From the NCBI RefSeq assembly GCF_014650555.1, contig NZ_BMVE01000025.1, forward strand, positions 1-33,759: 33,759 nt of DNA, written 5' to 3'. Below the pieces are notes generated by a model that worked only from the letters and a program-made list of their open reading frames with translations, was not told the DNA's origin and made no database searches. Positions 14,403-23,520 of the stretch are shown here, piece by piece. Each line of letters begins with the position of its first letter. Position 1 is the first letter of the stretch. The position numbers and the translations under genes were made by a program. The stretch comes from Streptomyces goshikiensis (lineage in GTDB: Bacteria > Actinomycetota > Actinomycetes > Streptomycetales > Streptomycetaceae).

Positions 14403-15659
14403 ATGGGCGCAGGGGAGACCGGAACGTCAGGGTCGACAGGGCCGGATCAGGGGTACGAGTGGGCGCTGGCCGACTTCGCGGCAGCGCTTGCAGACTTGCG
14501 GATCAGCCACGGAGCCCCGACCTACAAACAGATCTCCCAGGCCGCGCGAGCTGCCGGCCGCACGGCGCTCTCCTCGTCAGCCATCTCCGAGGCAATCAAC
14601 GGGGTACGTCTGCCATCGATGGAGTTCACACTGGAACTTGTGCGCCAGATCGCGGGGCATGATCCCCAGGTTCGCGAGGCGTGGCGGGAGCGGTGGACTC
14701 GGGTGCGTCGACTGCAACGCAGAGGGACTAAAAGCAGGGTGATAAGCCCGGAGGAATCCTCACCGAACGAGGGCGGCTCTCAGCAGTCCGTCAACCAGCC
14801 GGCTGTTGATCCGCATAGCGCAGCCCTGCGGGAGGCTGCCGAGATCGTGGCGCAGGCTCGGGGTGAGGCGGAGGGCCTGCTCCTTGAGGCGCAGGTTAAG
14901 GCGGACGAGATATTGCGTGCGGCCGAAGAGGCTGCGAAGAAGAGAGCCGCACGGGACAACGAGATCTCGCCGGCCGTTGCTCGACTCATGACGCGAGAAT
15001 CCATGCGCATCATCCTCCTCGGGCCGCCTGGAGCCGGGAAGGGTACCCAGGGCATGTACCTCAAGAGGATTCTTGGCGTTCCCAAGGTCCAGGTCGGCGA
15101 CTTGATGCGGGAGAACATCTCCCAAGGCACGGGGCCCGGTCTCCAGGCGAAGGAGATCATGGAGCGCGGTGATTTGATCCCCGACGGCGTGTATATGGAC
15201 ATGCTGCGTACCCGATTGAGTCGGACGGATGTGTCTGACGGTTTTCTTTTGGACGGACTTCCGCGAACCCTCGGACAGTCGCAGAGGCTCGATGCCCTGC
15301 TCGATGAGCGAGGCCATAAGATCGACATCGCCCTTCACCTTGATATTTCCCGAGACGAGGCAGTCAGACGGATTTCTGGACGAAGGATCTGCAAGGTGGA
15401 CTCTTCACACGCGTTTCATGTGCTCTATGCGCCTCCGCAGGGATATGACGCTTGCCGTGTATGCGGTGGGGCACTCATGGCTCGCCCTGACGACTCGCGG
15501 CAGGTGGTCAAGAACCGTTGGGAGGTCTGGGAAGTCCACACAGATCCGGTGGTGGCGTCATATGGGGCGAGAGGACGGCTCGTTACCGTCTCCGGTTACG
15601 GGAGCGTTGACGAAGTGACGGATAGAGCCATCGGAGCGCTCGCAGCCTTCTTCGGCTGA
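14403..15659 (+). CDS. HTH - coiled coil - adenylate kinase fusion
   Basis: 418 residues. Residues about 21-105 resemble the XRE-like HTH of actinobacterial regulators (GAPTYKQISQAARAAG, SSSAISEAINGVRLPS, ELVRQIAGHDPQVREAW). Residues 139-183 are a heptad-rich helix. Residues 200-418 are a full-length adenylate-kinase-type domain: P-loop GPPGAGKGT (207-215), DGLPRT (284-289), GRRIC (326-330), LID CRVCGG (351-356), RPDD (361-364) and a conserved Arg/Asp tail. One LID cysteine is replaced (CKVD), and the usual STGD is VGD. Housekeeping adenylate kinase is about 215 residues and sits with secY, so this is a dedicated paralogue. Likely a DNA-binding nucleotide sensor, or a kinase regulated by dimerisation; inference. 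Confidence 0.88.
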   Translation: MGAGETGTSGSTGPDQGYEWALADFAAALADLRISHGAPTYKQISQAARAAGRTALSSSAISEAINGVRLPSMEFTLELVRQIAGHDPQVREAWRERWTRVRRLQRRGTKSRVISPEESSPNEGGSQQSVNQPAVDPHSAALREAAEIVAQARGEAEGLLLEAQVKADEILRAAEEAAKKRAARDNEISPAVARLMTRESMRIILLGPPGAGKGTQGMYLKRILGVPKVQVGDLMRENISQGTGPGLQAKEIMERGDLIPDGVYMDMLRTRLSRTDVSDGFLLDGLPRTLGQSQRLDALLDERGHKIDIALHLDISRDEAVRRISGRRICKVDSSHAFHVLYAPPQGYDACRVCGGALMARPDDSRQVVKNRWEVWEVHTDPVVASYGARGRLVTVSGYGSVDEVTDRAIGALAAFFG

Positions 15660-15882
15660 GCTGTCCGGAGATTCTCCCCTCCGCGAACGGTGGGCGCATG
15701 GCTCTTCCGAGTTACGCGGCTGGTCCTGTCTCGACCCGCAATACGGCCGACTTCGGACCGGTCCCCGCGCTGCCCCCGCGGCGACTTGGACGCTGTAGCG
15801 GGTTCCCGGCTTGAGCGGCGTCCAGCGGTCCGGACCGTGTTCCAAGCGCATTCTCTTCTTCGAGCAGCCAGGGCAGCCTTGG

Positions 15883-16338
15883 TCACCGCGACATGCTGCC
15901 GCCCCACGAAGCCAGCTCCCCGCAGAGGACCGCGATCCACTCGCCCAGATCCTGCAAGTTAGGTGCCCGAACGGGGTACCGCTCCACCGCGTTCTCATTC
16001 CGCAGATTGCGCAGCGACGTCAACGTGGGAAGCTCGTTTCCTTCCTCGTCACGATCCTGCGCCCATAGCCCGTGGACGTACTGGTGACGGTAGCCGAAGG
16101 CGGCCTTGCACCCAGCGAAGATGTGCTCCAGGACCACGATGCGCTCCAGCGACTCACCGCGGCTCGCTGCGCGCCTCACACATTCGTCCATGAGCTTGTC
16201 CATGGGCTGCTTCAGCGGCTTCTCGCTCCGCACCCAGCCGGTGGACACCGTGGTGAGGTGAAAGATCAGGTTCTCCAGCTTCCCGGCGTTGACGACCATC
16301 TTGCCCATCAGCAGGTACAGCTCTTCGTCTTCAGTCAT
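15883..16338 (-). CDS. HEPN-like small protein
   Basis: 151 residues from ATG 16338. The N-terminus LYLLMGKMVVNAGKLENLIFHLT and the later FGYRHQYVHGLW (Arg84, His89) give the paired helices and RX4H motif seen in HEPN-type proteins, many of which are RNases in toxin-antitoxin or abortive-infection systems. The rest is acidic and helical. No clear ribosome site, so the transcript may be leaderless. No adjacent antitoxin candidate. The fold assignment is by eye. Confidence 0.72.
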   Translation of the reverse strand: MTEDEELYLLMGKMVVNAGKLENLIFHLTTVSTGWVRSEKPLKQPMDKLMDECVRRAASRGESLERIVVLEHIFAGCKAAFGYRHQYVHGLWAQDRDEEGNELPTLTSLRNLRNENAVERYPVRAPNLQDLGEWIAVLCGELASWGGSMSR

Positions 16339-16436
16339 GCGGGGGAGGGTAGGTTTGCCGGGGTCTGGCCGCCAGAGGTATCCACGGGTATTTATGGGCC
16401 CCCGCCGGCCGCCCGGATCAGGGGCTTCTGCATGGG

Positions 16437-16870
16437 CTATGCCGCCGCGGGCTGTGTCGTCACCGTGAGCGTCTCGCTGCGGGGACCGGCCCCTGAGGCG
16501 CTGAACGCGGCGATCTGGATCCGGTACTCGGTGTTGGCCTTGAGCCCGTCCAGGAGGGCGTTCACGCGCGGCCCCAGGACCCTTGAGGGCTCCGTGGGGA
16601 GCGGGTCTTCCCGCTCGGCCATGTAGAGGTTGTGCCCCGAGATTCCCGCAAGGTCGAGCCCGTCAGTGCCGCTGTACGAGCCGGAGCCAGCGGCCTCGCC
16701 CACGCCGGACCGCCAGTTGAGCCCTCGCGCGAGGTCTGCCAGCCGCCCGAGACAGGATTTCCGTCCGCGTCGAGGTACCACTGGGGAGCCGGCGGTACCT
16801 GAGCCGAACCGTATGGGGGTGTCCAGGTCGCTCGGTCGCGTCGACCTCGGCAGGGGTCCGCGGGGGTCAT
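16437..16870 (-). pseudogene. Frameshifted fibronectin III / phage-tail-like fragment
   Basis: From ATG 16870 one frame encodes PPYGSAQVPPAPQWYLDADGNPVSGGWQTSR; near 16740 the sense continues in another frame with SYSGTDGLDLAGISGHNLYM, then LLDGLKANTEYRIQIAAFSA and SGAGPRSETLTVTT, the last strands of a fibronectin type III domain, ending at 16437. Such modules occur in phage tail and host-recognition proteins. The piece is short, frameshifted and without phage neighbours, so it is probably a relic. Confidence 0.5.
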
Positions 16871-17105
16871 TCCGTGCGGCCTGAGAAATCGTCACGGTCG
16901 GATGTGTAGTCCATCCCCATGCTCATGGGGGTCTTCTTCTTGTTGAGCGCCACGTCCTGCTCCAGGAGGAAAGAGGAAGTCCTGGATTAATTCTGTACTT
17001 TCCAGATTTAGTGGTTGAAATTATGTGCCCACTGTTGGCGCAGCACCTTGCCTCGATGATGCCAAGCGGCCACTGCCCGCAGCGGAGTGCCGCGATACTG
17101 ACGCG

Positions 17106-17321
17106 ATGGCAGACGACCCCGCACCGAAAGTCGACCTCTCGGCCCCAGTGGGGTCCGTCGACCTCCCGGCCGTCGACGGCGACGGCACCCCGTACGAGAT
17201 CTGGCCGTGTCACGACTGACTGCCCTGGCACGCCGAGGTCGTCTTGGTGGAGGGCGAGATACTCGTGCGTGAGTGGCACGCTGTGGACTGCCCCCAGTTC
17301 CAAGACCTCATGAACGACTGA
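17106..17321 (+). pseudogene. Small gene with an in-frame TGA
   Basis: ATG at 17106 opens MADDPAPKVDLSAPVGSVDL, PAVDGDGTPYEIWPCHD, then TGA at 17217-17219; the same frame continues LPWHAEVVLVEGEILVREWH, AVDCPQFQDLMND to a second TGA at 17319-17321. Both halves look coding, and replacing TGA by TGG (Trp) gives a natural 71-residue protein. A nonsense mutation is the simplest reading. It could instead be a sequencing error or two short products. The gene ends 7 bp before a convergent neighbour. Confidence 0.5.
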
Positions 17322-17328
17322 GGGCCGG

Positions 17329-18033
17329 TTACCGCTGGCCTCGGACCCACGCGCGCACCAGGTCGTCCAGCTCGCGCACCGCCAGGGAGACCTCGCCCGA
17401 GGCTCTCTGCCGCAGCAGCCGACGCGCAGCCTCCTCAGCCTCCCAGCGGTCCTGTTCCTCCCACGTGGGCACCAGCCGGCGAGCCCACCCGATGTCCGGT
17501 GTCACGCCCCGCTCCGTCAAGTAGGTCGCCAAAGGCTCGCGGTCCTTCTCGGGCTTGTTGTTCGAGCGGGCCTCCTTTTGAAGCTGGTTGAACTCGTACA
17601 CCGCATCCAGAGCCTCGCGATACTCGAATCCGCAGGGCCGGCCTGCCTCCTCGTCGGCTCGTTCGGCCGCCGCCCACCTCCTGAGCTGTGACCTCTCCTC
17701 AAAACCCGGCCGCGGCTCCAAAGGGATCTCCATGTAGGCCGTGCGCGCGTCGTGGATACGTTCGACTGCATCGTCGATCGCCTTCGTGGGGGCCAGAAGC
17801 GCGGCGCGATAGTAATGGGCGGTGTCCGTAGGGCGACGGGGGTTGTCGCGTACGGCGTCCAGGTAGGCGGCCAGGGCCTCCAGCTGTTCCTTCGCGTGGG
17901 TGGCCCTGGAGGCGATCTCGGCCGTGCGGGCGCTGGCTCGTCGGGTGGCTGTGCCGTTGACGAAGGCGCCGCCCAGGCCGCCCAGCAGGGTGGCGGACGG
18001 CACGGCAACGGCTAGCAGAGTGGAGAGTTCCAT
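17329..18033 (-). CDS. Membrane-anchored hypothetical protein
   Basis: 234 residues from ATG 18033; an in-frame ATG at 18060 would add nine. Residues 1-28 (MELSTLLAVAVPSATLLGGL..) are a hydrophobic anchor, followed by a long charged helical region (TAEIASRATHAKEQLEALAAYLDAVRD, later WEEQDRWEAEEAARRLLRQRA) typical of coiled coil. The layout, one helix then a soluble helical domain, recalls the protein at 12194-12739 but the sequences do not align obviously. Function unknown. Confidence 0.7.
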   Translation of the reverse strand: MELSTLLAVAVPSATLLGGLGGAFVNGTATRRASARTAEIASRATHAKEQLEALAAYLDAVRDNPRRPTDTAHYYRAALLAPTKAIDDAVERIHDARTAYMEIPLEPRPGFEERSQLRRWAAAERADEEAGRPCGFEYREALDAVYEFNQLQKEARSNNKPEKDREPLATYLTERGVTPDIGWARRLVPTWEEQDRWEAEEAARRLLRQRASGEVSLAVRELDDLVRAWVRGQR

Positions 18034-18565
18034 GGGGGAAGGGTGAGCGCCACGCGACATCCCCAAGGGCGACTTGAGCGAGAACTGAGCCACGGGATCA
18101 CATGATCTTGCAGAGCGTGAAGAAGCCCCCGCCGGCCGCACCTTCGCGAGCGAAGGAGGGTGGTACCCGACGAGGGCATGAGATCCGGTGTGACGCGGAG
18201 TTCTCGAATAACAACTTAGCACAGGAGGTCGACCACAAGATGTAGTGGTAACTTCTTCCCAGGACACTGCCTAACCGCCGGCCACTGCCTCCGCGAACAT
18301 TCTGAATTCGCGTGTGAGATGTCAGGTCGGGGACTTCGGGCATTTCTCACTTAATGGCGGGTGTTCCTAATTTCAAGGCAACCGCACTATTTCGGATCCG
18401 ACCCTGCCGTCTCGCATTTTTGTCGGTGTTTTATATCACGTCGGAATTCCCTCTCGCGTCTGTTATCCTCCCCGCCATTTTGAGAAAATAGACCCATGCT
18501 CAAAAGGGCTGCCCGCTGGTACCGGGCGACACGGTGTGGCGATTCGCGATAGGGGTTTCTCAAAA
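18034..18565. promoter_or_regulatory. AT-richer intergenic region with small palindromes
   Basis: About 530 bp without a supported gene. It contains CCTTCGC-GA-GCGAAGG at 18141-18156, and TTTTGAG/CTCAAAA (18478-18484, 18499-18505) around a 14-nt loop just before the downstream gene. The stretch 18360-18500 is notably AT-rich for this genome and is the likely promoter area of the frameshifted genes that follow. Confidence 0.4.
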
Positions 18566-20430
18566 ATGGGACAGGTTCAAGGGGATAGCTCTGACCTCAG
18601 TGAGGCGCAGGCCAAGATCATGCAGCGCGCCGCGTGGGGATTGCTGCATGTCCAGTACGAGGCGAGGGGCGTGAACGTCGTCCGCTCGTACTCCCATGAG
18701 GTCAACCACCTGTTGACCGGCATCAAGGGTGAGCGGCGCGGCGCGGTCCCGTAAGGACTCCGTCGAAAAGCTCATCCGGGACGGCATGCTCACCCGGGGA
18801 GACGGTCATCAAGTTCGCCCCACCCCGGCCGGACGGGCCGCTCTGGATGCGTACAACGGTGTTCCGGCGCCGGTTTCTGCGATCGCAGAAGAGACCCCCG
18901 AGACGGTCGTCGAGGTTGCTCCGGCCGCGCCGGTAGAGGAGTCGCCGGAAGCGGCCATTCGTCGCCACGGGGAGGAGTCGGCCACCGCCCTCGGCGAACT
19001 GCGGAGCGCCGTGGAAGCGGCCAAGCGCGAGCACTCATGGGCCACGGAAGCGACGGAAAGGGCCGAGGAGGCTCACACGCGTGAGGACGCGATTCGGGCG
19101 GCCCGAGACGGCCGACTCGTGCGTCGAGGATTCCGCCAAGGCATTCAAGGACGCGAAGAAATTCCGTACGTGGGTGCGTGCTGCCCGTAAGGTCATTGAC
19201 GCTCTGATCTCTGGTGAGTCCTCCGAGACAGCCGAGGAAATTCGGGCCACCGCGTCGGCGAACGAAGCGGACGCCGAGGAGCTGTACGGGGAAGCGGAGA
19301 ATGCTGCCGACGCGTGCAAGGACTTGGCCGAGTCCGCATGGGAAGCGGCCGAAAGCGCCTGCATGACGTGCGGGTTTTTCCAGTGCGCATGCCGAGAGAC
19401 CATGAGCGCGGTACTGAACCGATTTGGCGCCCCGGTTGTCGAGGCGCAAGCGGTCGCCCTGGGGTACATGCACCTGTCCGATGACCCGGAAATCGTGGCC
19501 CAGGGACAGCGCACTATCGCCGAGGGATACGACGTGCCGCTGTTCTCTCTGGACATCATCGAGGACATCGAGGATGAGCCCGCGCCGGAGTTCGCCGAGG
19601 GTGACCGGGTCTGGCATGACGTGCACGGCCTGGGCACGGTCAAGGCCGTGGCCGGTGACGTCGAAATGAGCCCGGTCATGTCGCTGAGCACGGTCACCGT
19701 GGCGGCCGGTGAGCTGGCGCCGTTCGTGGCCGAGGAGCGGGAGCCCGTCGTCCGGAAGCTCTTCGGGCAGGAGCTGACCGCAAAGGGGGAGAAGCACCAG
19801 TACGTGCTCCGCATGCCGTGGGGCGGTGCGGCGTGGGCCGTGGGGCCGACGGCGGACATCGTGTTCGCCCGGTACAAGGAGTTCCGTACCGCGCCGCTGC
19901 GCCGCTTCCCGCCGCTGGTCGGCCCGCTGCCACGTATCGCCGGAGCAGGAGATCACCGCACTGGAGCCCGGTTACGAGCGGGTCGTGCAGTGGGGCAGCG
20001 AGTTCCGGGTGCGCACCGAGGGCAAGCACGTCGTCGAGGTCTACGGCATCTCGTACGGCCCGGACCACATGTGCGAGATCACCCGGGATCACGCGCTCAA
20101 CACCGTGATCCACTGCCGCGCGTTCACCGAGGTCATCCGGTCCGCCGAACTCCTCGGGCTGCACGAGGAGACACAGGTCCGCTGCGGGTCGTGCGAGCAC
20201 GGATGGGCGTGGGGCCGGGGCAAGTCGCCGAGGGCACGCATCCGGATCGCCGGTCACGAGACGGCCGTCTGCCTGGGCGGCTTCCATTCCTCCTTCGCCG
20301 GGATCATCCCCGAGGAGTACCGAGAGGGCCTGCCGCTGAGCGACATCGAGCGGGCCGCGTGCGTCGAATACGCGGCATGGGTCGGCGGGACGGGGGCAAG
20401 CAGGTCAAGAAGCAGGAGCAGGGGGAGAGC
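18566..20430 (+). pseudogene. Large multi-frameshift gene, winged-helix N-terminus, function unknown
   Basis: Coding sense passes through several frames: frame 2 from ATG 18566 (MGQVQGDSSDLSEAQAKIMQ), frame 3 from about 18735 (DSVEKLIRDGMLTRG..RPTPAGRAALDAY, a winged-helix-like end), frame 1 from about 19100 (DSAKAFKDAKKFRTWVRAARKVIDALI), and frame 2 from about 19950 (EQEITALEPGYERVVQWGSEFRV..IPEEYREGLPL). Residues rich in Ala/Glu form a coiled coil. Later features are MTCGFFQCAC, an SH3-like strand set (GDRVWHDVHGLGTVKAV) and RCGSCEHGWAWGRG. At least three frame changes mean either decay or poor local sequence. Such proteins occur on actinomycete plasmids and integrative elements. No enzymatic motif seen. 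Confidence 0.5.
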
Positions 20431-20433
20431 ACG

Positions 20434-21655
20434 GTGGGACGCGGCAGCATGGCGCCGAAGAAGTCGACGGCGGTCCGGGTCGGAGACATCGTGTTCAGCG
20501 ACAAGAGCTCCTTCCCCTGCGTCGCCGGGCTGCTCGGTCACCGCTACGTGGTGCGCAAGCTGGCGGGGACGTTTGGCGCAACACGAGCACGGTGACGGGA
20601 CGCGGCTGGTCTTCGACGGGGAGGACAAGAAGAACATCTGCCGGACGGGCGGGGACTCCTTCCCGAACCTGCCTGCGCTCAAGCGGGCGATCCTTGCTGA
20701 CGCGGTGGAGCGCGGCCAGGTCGACGGCGAGCAGCTGGAGCAGCAGCCGGTAGCGGAGGAGTCCTCGAACCTGCCCCGTTCGCTGCGGCTGGCCCTGAAG
20801 CGCGAGGCGGCGGAGAAGCAGGCACCCACGGTGGAGCTGCCCAAGACGCTGCGCGTCAAGGAGACCAACCCGGGCCGCTGGGCGGCGATGTGCAAGCGCT
20901 GTGACAGCGGCTGGGTCTACATCATGAGCGGTTTCGCCACGCGGGAAGAGGCGGCGGCCTGCGCCCTTGAGCACCAGGAGAAGCGGCATGCCCCCCGGGA
21001 CGCCGTCGCCGAGTCGGTCGCGCTGAAGGTGGCCGTGTCGTGGGACGCCATGGTCTGGGAGCGCACGCACTGGCAGGGGCCCGCCAGCGAGGCCATGCAG
21101 GTTCAGGGCGTCATCGTCACCGGGGCCAACGAGGGCGGGGCCTGCGACATGTGTGGGCACTCGCTGGCCTTCCTCATCGAGGTCGAGGCCGACGGCACGC
21201 CGTACCAGAGCTGCCGCTGGTGCCTGGGACGTCACACGGACATCCGCGAGCAGCACGGCCACGACTTCGAGACGCTCGCGTGCGAGTACGAGGGCCGCAC
21301 CTGGAACGACATTGTGGAGTCCGGCCGTGCTTCGGTGACCAGCAGCAGCGGCAAGAAGGCCGCTGGTGGGGTGCTCGGCGCACGAAGGTCGGTGGGTTTG
21401 TACGCCGAGCACGCGTACGTTGATCAGGCGGCCGGGGTGTACGTCACCGTGTCGCCGCCGCATCCGGCCGAGATGTGCAGGAGCGAGTCCTTCTCCGCCT
21501 CGGCCACCGCCGGGCCCCACCGCAGTTTCGTCGCCGTCCACTCGGACGAGTATCGGCACAGCGCGTTCGAGGAAGGCGGCAGCCATTCGGCCGGGTCCCT
21601 ATCGGCTTTCGCGCGGTTCGAGGCAGCCGAGACGGCAACCAAGCAACTCGCCTGA
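20434..21655 (+). pseudogene. Frameshifted zinc-ribbon-rich hypothetical gene
   Basis: GTG at 20434 has AGGGGGAGAG just upstream and starts VGRGSMAPKKSTAVRVGDIVF, with SDKSSFPCVAGLLGHRYVVR following. At about 20577 (GTTTGGCGCA) sense moves one frame to QHEHGDGTRLVFDGEDKKNI and continues to a TGA at 21653-21655. Cysteine pairs appear as CKRC near 20893 and CDMC/CRWC at about 21145-21225, giving two or three zinc-ribbon-like units. It may be the continuation of the preceding gene through the GGGGGC run near 20395 rather than a separate gene. Function unknown. Confidence 0.5.
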
Positions 21656-21800
21656 CCCTGGTCGTTGGCGTACGCCTCGCGCCGGGCGGCGGTCCATTCC
21701 GCCGCTCCAGCTGGCGGGAGGCGCTATTCGAAGCGAGCGGTATTCGGGGCTGAAGACTGGTGCTGCCGCATTTGGAGGTGTCGCCTGTTCCGAACGGTAG

Positions 21801-22649
21801 TCACTCTGAGTTAGCTGTGGATTCTATCTCGACAGCCCCAAGGCCGTAGTAGAAGGGTGAGGGGCGCGCGATCCCCGCCCGCTCCAGGAACAACCCCTCG
21901 TAGTGCTGCAGCAGCTCCATGCCGGAGTCGACCTCCGGGGCCGTCCCGTCCTCCTTCAGGTCGCCGAGAAGAAGCTGCGTCCAGCGCTGATCGACAGCTG
22001 ACCAGACCGCCAGGTGCGATGGCGCAAGGAACACCCACATGGCGTCGACCTCGTCTGGCAGCGTGGGGGCAGTCAGGGTGTGCGCGATCAGCAAGTCGAG
22101 ACATTCCACGTAGGGCCGGTCGAAGAAGTGGGACACGATGAACACCACCCGCGCCCTGTCGGGCGAGGACTTGTCCCGCAACTGCTTCGCGGCCTTGACG
22201 ATCATCGACTGGGCCGCCTCGACGACATCGTTCGCTGACACAACCGTCGCCCAATGTGTGCCTGGCCCCTCACCTCCCCTCAGAGCCCGCGAGATCGCTG
22301 CGTCGTGCTCACGGAAGCCACCAGGCATCGACTTCACCTCGAAGTCGGCGAACTCGACACCCTTGCGGCCGAGCAGCGACGGCAGCACGCCGCTGTCCGA
22401 ATCTGCCACGCGGTAGACGAGATCCACGCCGCCGCGGACGTCTACGGCGACCGGCACGATGCCCAGATAGGCCGTCGTCAGCATCGCCGCGAGATGCTCG
22501 CCCGCGGCCAGCTTCAGCTGCTTCAGGTCGTCCGCCGGTACCTGCGCCGGCAGTGCCTCCGTCGCCCAGTCCATCACTTCGTAGTTGATGGCGATTATGT
22601 GGGTGCCGATGGCCCCATCGAAGCTCTTGGTGCCGTCGTCGTCGGTCAT
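21801..22649 (-). CDS. Hypothetical protein, candidate PD-(D/E)XK nuclease fold
   Basis: 282 residues from ATG 22649. GGVDLVYRVADSD (about 73-85) followed by VEFADFEVKSMPGGF (98-112) has the spaced Asp...Glu-X-Lys pattern of PD-(D/E)XK nucleases, with Asp76, Glu104 and Lys106 as candidate metal ligands. The C-terminal half has RARVVFIVSHFFDRPYVECLDLLIAH and is not recognisable. No ribosome site is evident, so leaderless translation is possible. No methyltransferase or partner is adjacent. Nuclease function is inferred from the motif only. Confidence 0.72.
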   Translation of the reverse strand: MTDDDGTKSFDGAIGTHIIAINYEVMDWATEALPAQVPADDLKQLKLAAGEHLAAMLTTAYLGIVPVAVDVRGGVDLVYRVADSDSGVLPSLLGRKGVEFADFEVKSMPGGFREHDAAISRALRGGEGPGTHWATVVSANDVVEAAQSMIVKAAKQLRDKSSPDRARVVFIVSHFFDRPYVECLDLLIAHTLTAPTLPDEVDAMWVFLAPSHLAVWSAVDQRWTQLLLGDLKEDGTAPEVDSGMELLQHYEGLFLERAGIARPSPFYYGLGAVEIESTANSE

Positions 22650-22844
22650 GCGCGCGAGTGTGGCAGCGCCGCGACACGATTGCGACGGGTTTCGGGTCAA
22701 CTGTAGGCCCGCGCGTCGAGGCGTCGCGCATTCCTCCGAAGCGGCGGAAGCCCCGTCACCGCGTGGCGCCGGGTACATATCGACTCCAGGTGCTGCTGGC
22801 TTCGGGCACCAGCCGAGCGTTGGTCTTGCTCAACGCCTTGTCGG

Positions 22845-22861
22845 GTTGCATCAGATGCAAC
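22845..22861. promoter_or_regulatory. 17-bp perfect palindrome, operator-like
   Basis: GTTGCATC-A-GATGCAAC is a perfect 8-bp dyad around one base, in a gene-free stretch (22650-22992) between two leftward genes. The form suits a dimeric regulator. No gene start is close, so it may be a relic of a lost promoter. Confidence 0.4.
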
Positions 22862-22992
22862 ATCGTGGCGTTGATTGCCCCGCCGCAGGTCAGGACTCAC
22901 CCACCGTCACCTCGACGAGAGACAACCCCATCCCCACCTGCCTCATGCCGTCAGCACGCAATAGTGAAATGATGCGTCGAGCCCAACTCCGC

Positions 22993-23385
22993 CTACTTGC
23001 TGTCCCAGGCTTCGGCCAGCGGAACCATGTGGTCGATGTCGAGGGAGCCGGCCGCGTTGATGGCGCGCTCGTCGTAGTAGGAGAACCACGCTCCTCCGGT
23101 GAGGGCGCACCGTGGGCCGACGGTCGGAGCGATGACTGCCTCTGCCAGGAGCACCTCGTTCCTCGTGCTGCATCCGTCGCTGGGATTGTCGCCCGACGTC
23201 CAGTGCTTGAAGGCATCCCGCTGGTAGCCGGTCCGGGATTCGGTGGCGACGGGGAGCTCGGTGACCGCGACGCCGATGGGGAGGATCTCCGGGGCGCTGG
23301 GCGCCGCGTGAGCGGTGGTGGGCAGGGAGAGAGGCAGGAGGGCCAGGGCGAGGGCGGCAGCCCCGCGGGCCAGAGTGATCATCAC
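22993..23385 (-). pseudogene. Secreted HNH/GmrSD-C-like protein, truncated in the HNH domain
   Basis: GTG 23385 or ATG 23382 starts a classic signal peptide (MITLARGAAALALALLPLSL, cleaved near TAHA-A). The mature part has DGCSTRNEVLLAEA, GGAWFSYYDE and DIDHMVPLAEAWDS, as in secreted actinobacterial HNH-family proteins related to the GmrSD C-terminal domain. Family members continue about 80 residues with the remaining HNH ligands; here the frame stops right after DSK. The sequence beyond does not resume in any frame, so the 3' end was removed by a deletion or rearrangement near 22993. Probably inactive. Confidence 0.7.
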
Positions 23386-23520
23386 GGACCCTGGTTGTAC
23401 TGGGCGCTAGGTGATCTTGGGAAGGCCCGCAGGGCTACGTCAGCCGATCAGGTGCTGGGCTTCACCTGGAGAAACGCCACAGCACCCGTCGGCTCCCTAG
23501 CGGCAGGTTTTCGCGCCGCG

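Noticed and set aside
14403..15659. Calling this the housekeeping adenylate kinase adk
   Set aside because: It has a 200-residue N-terminal HTH and coiled-coil extension and is not in the secY-adk-map context; it is a separate paralogue.
17217..17219. TGA as selenocysteine codon
   Set aside because: No selenocysteine insertion element or selenoprotein family resemblance; tryptophan-to-stop change or sequence error is simpler.
19081..20595. Treating each long frame in 18.5-21.7 kb as a separate intact gene
   Set aside because: Codon-like sense and motifs hop between frames without starts at the joins, so these are pieces of one or two frameshifted genes.
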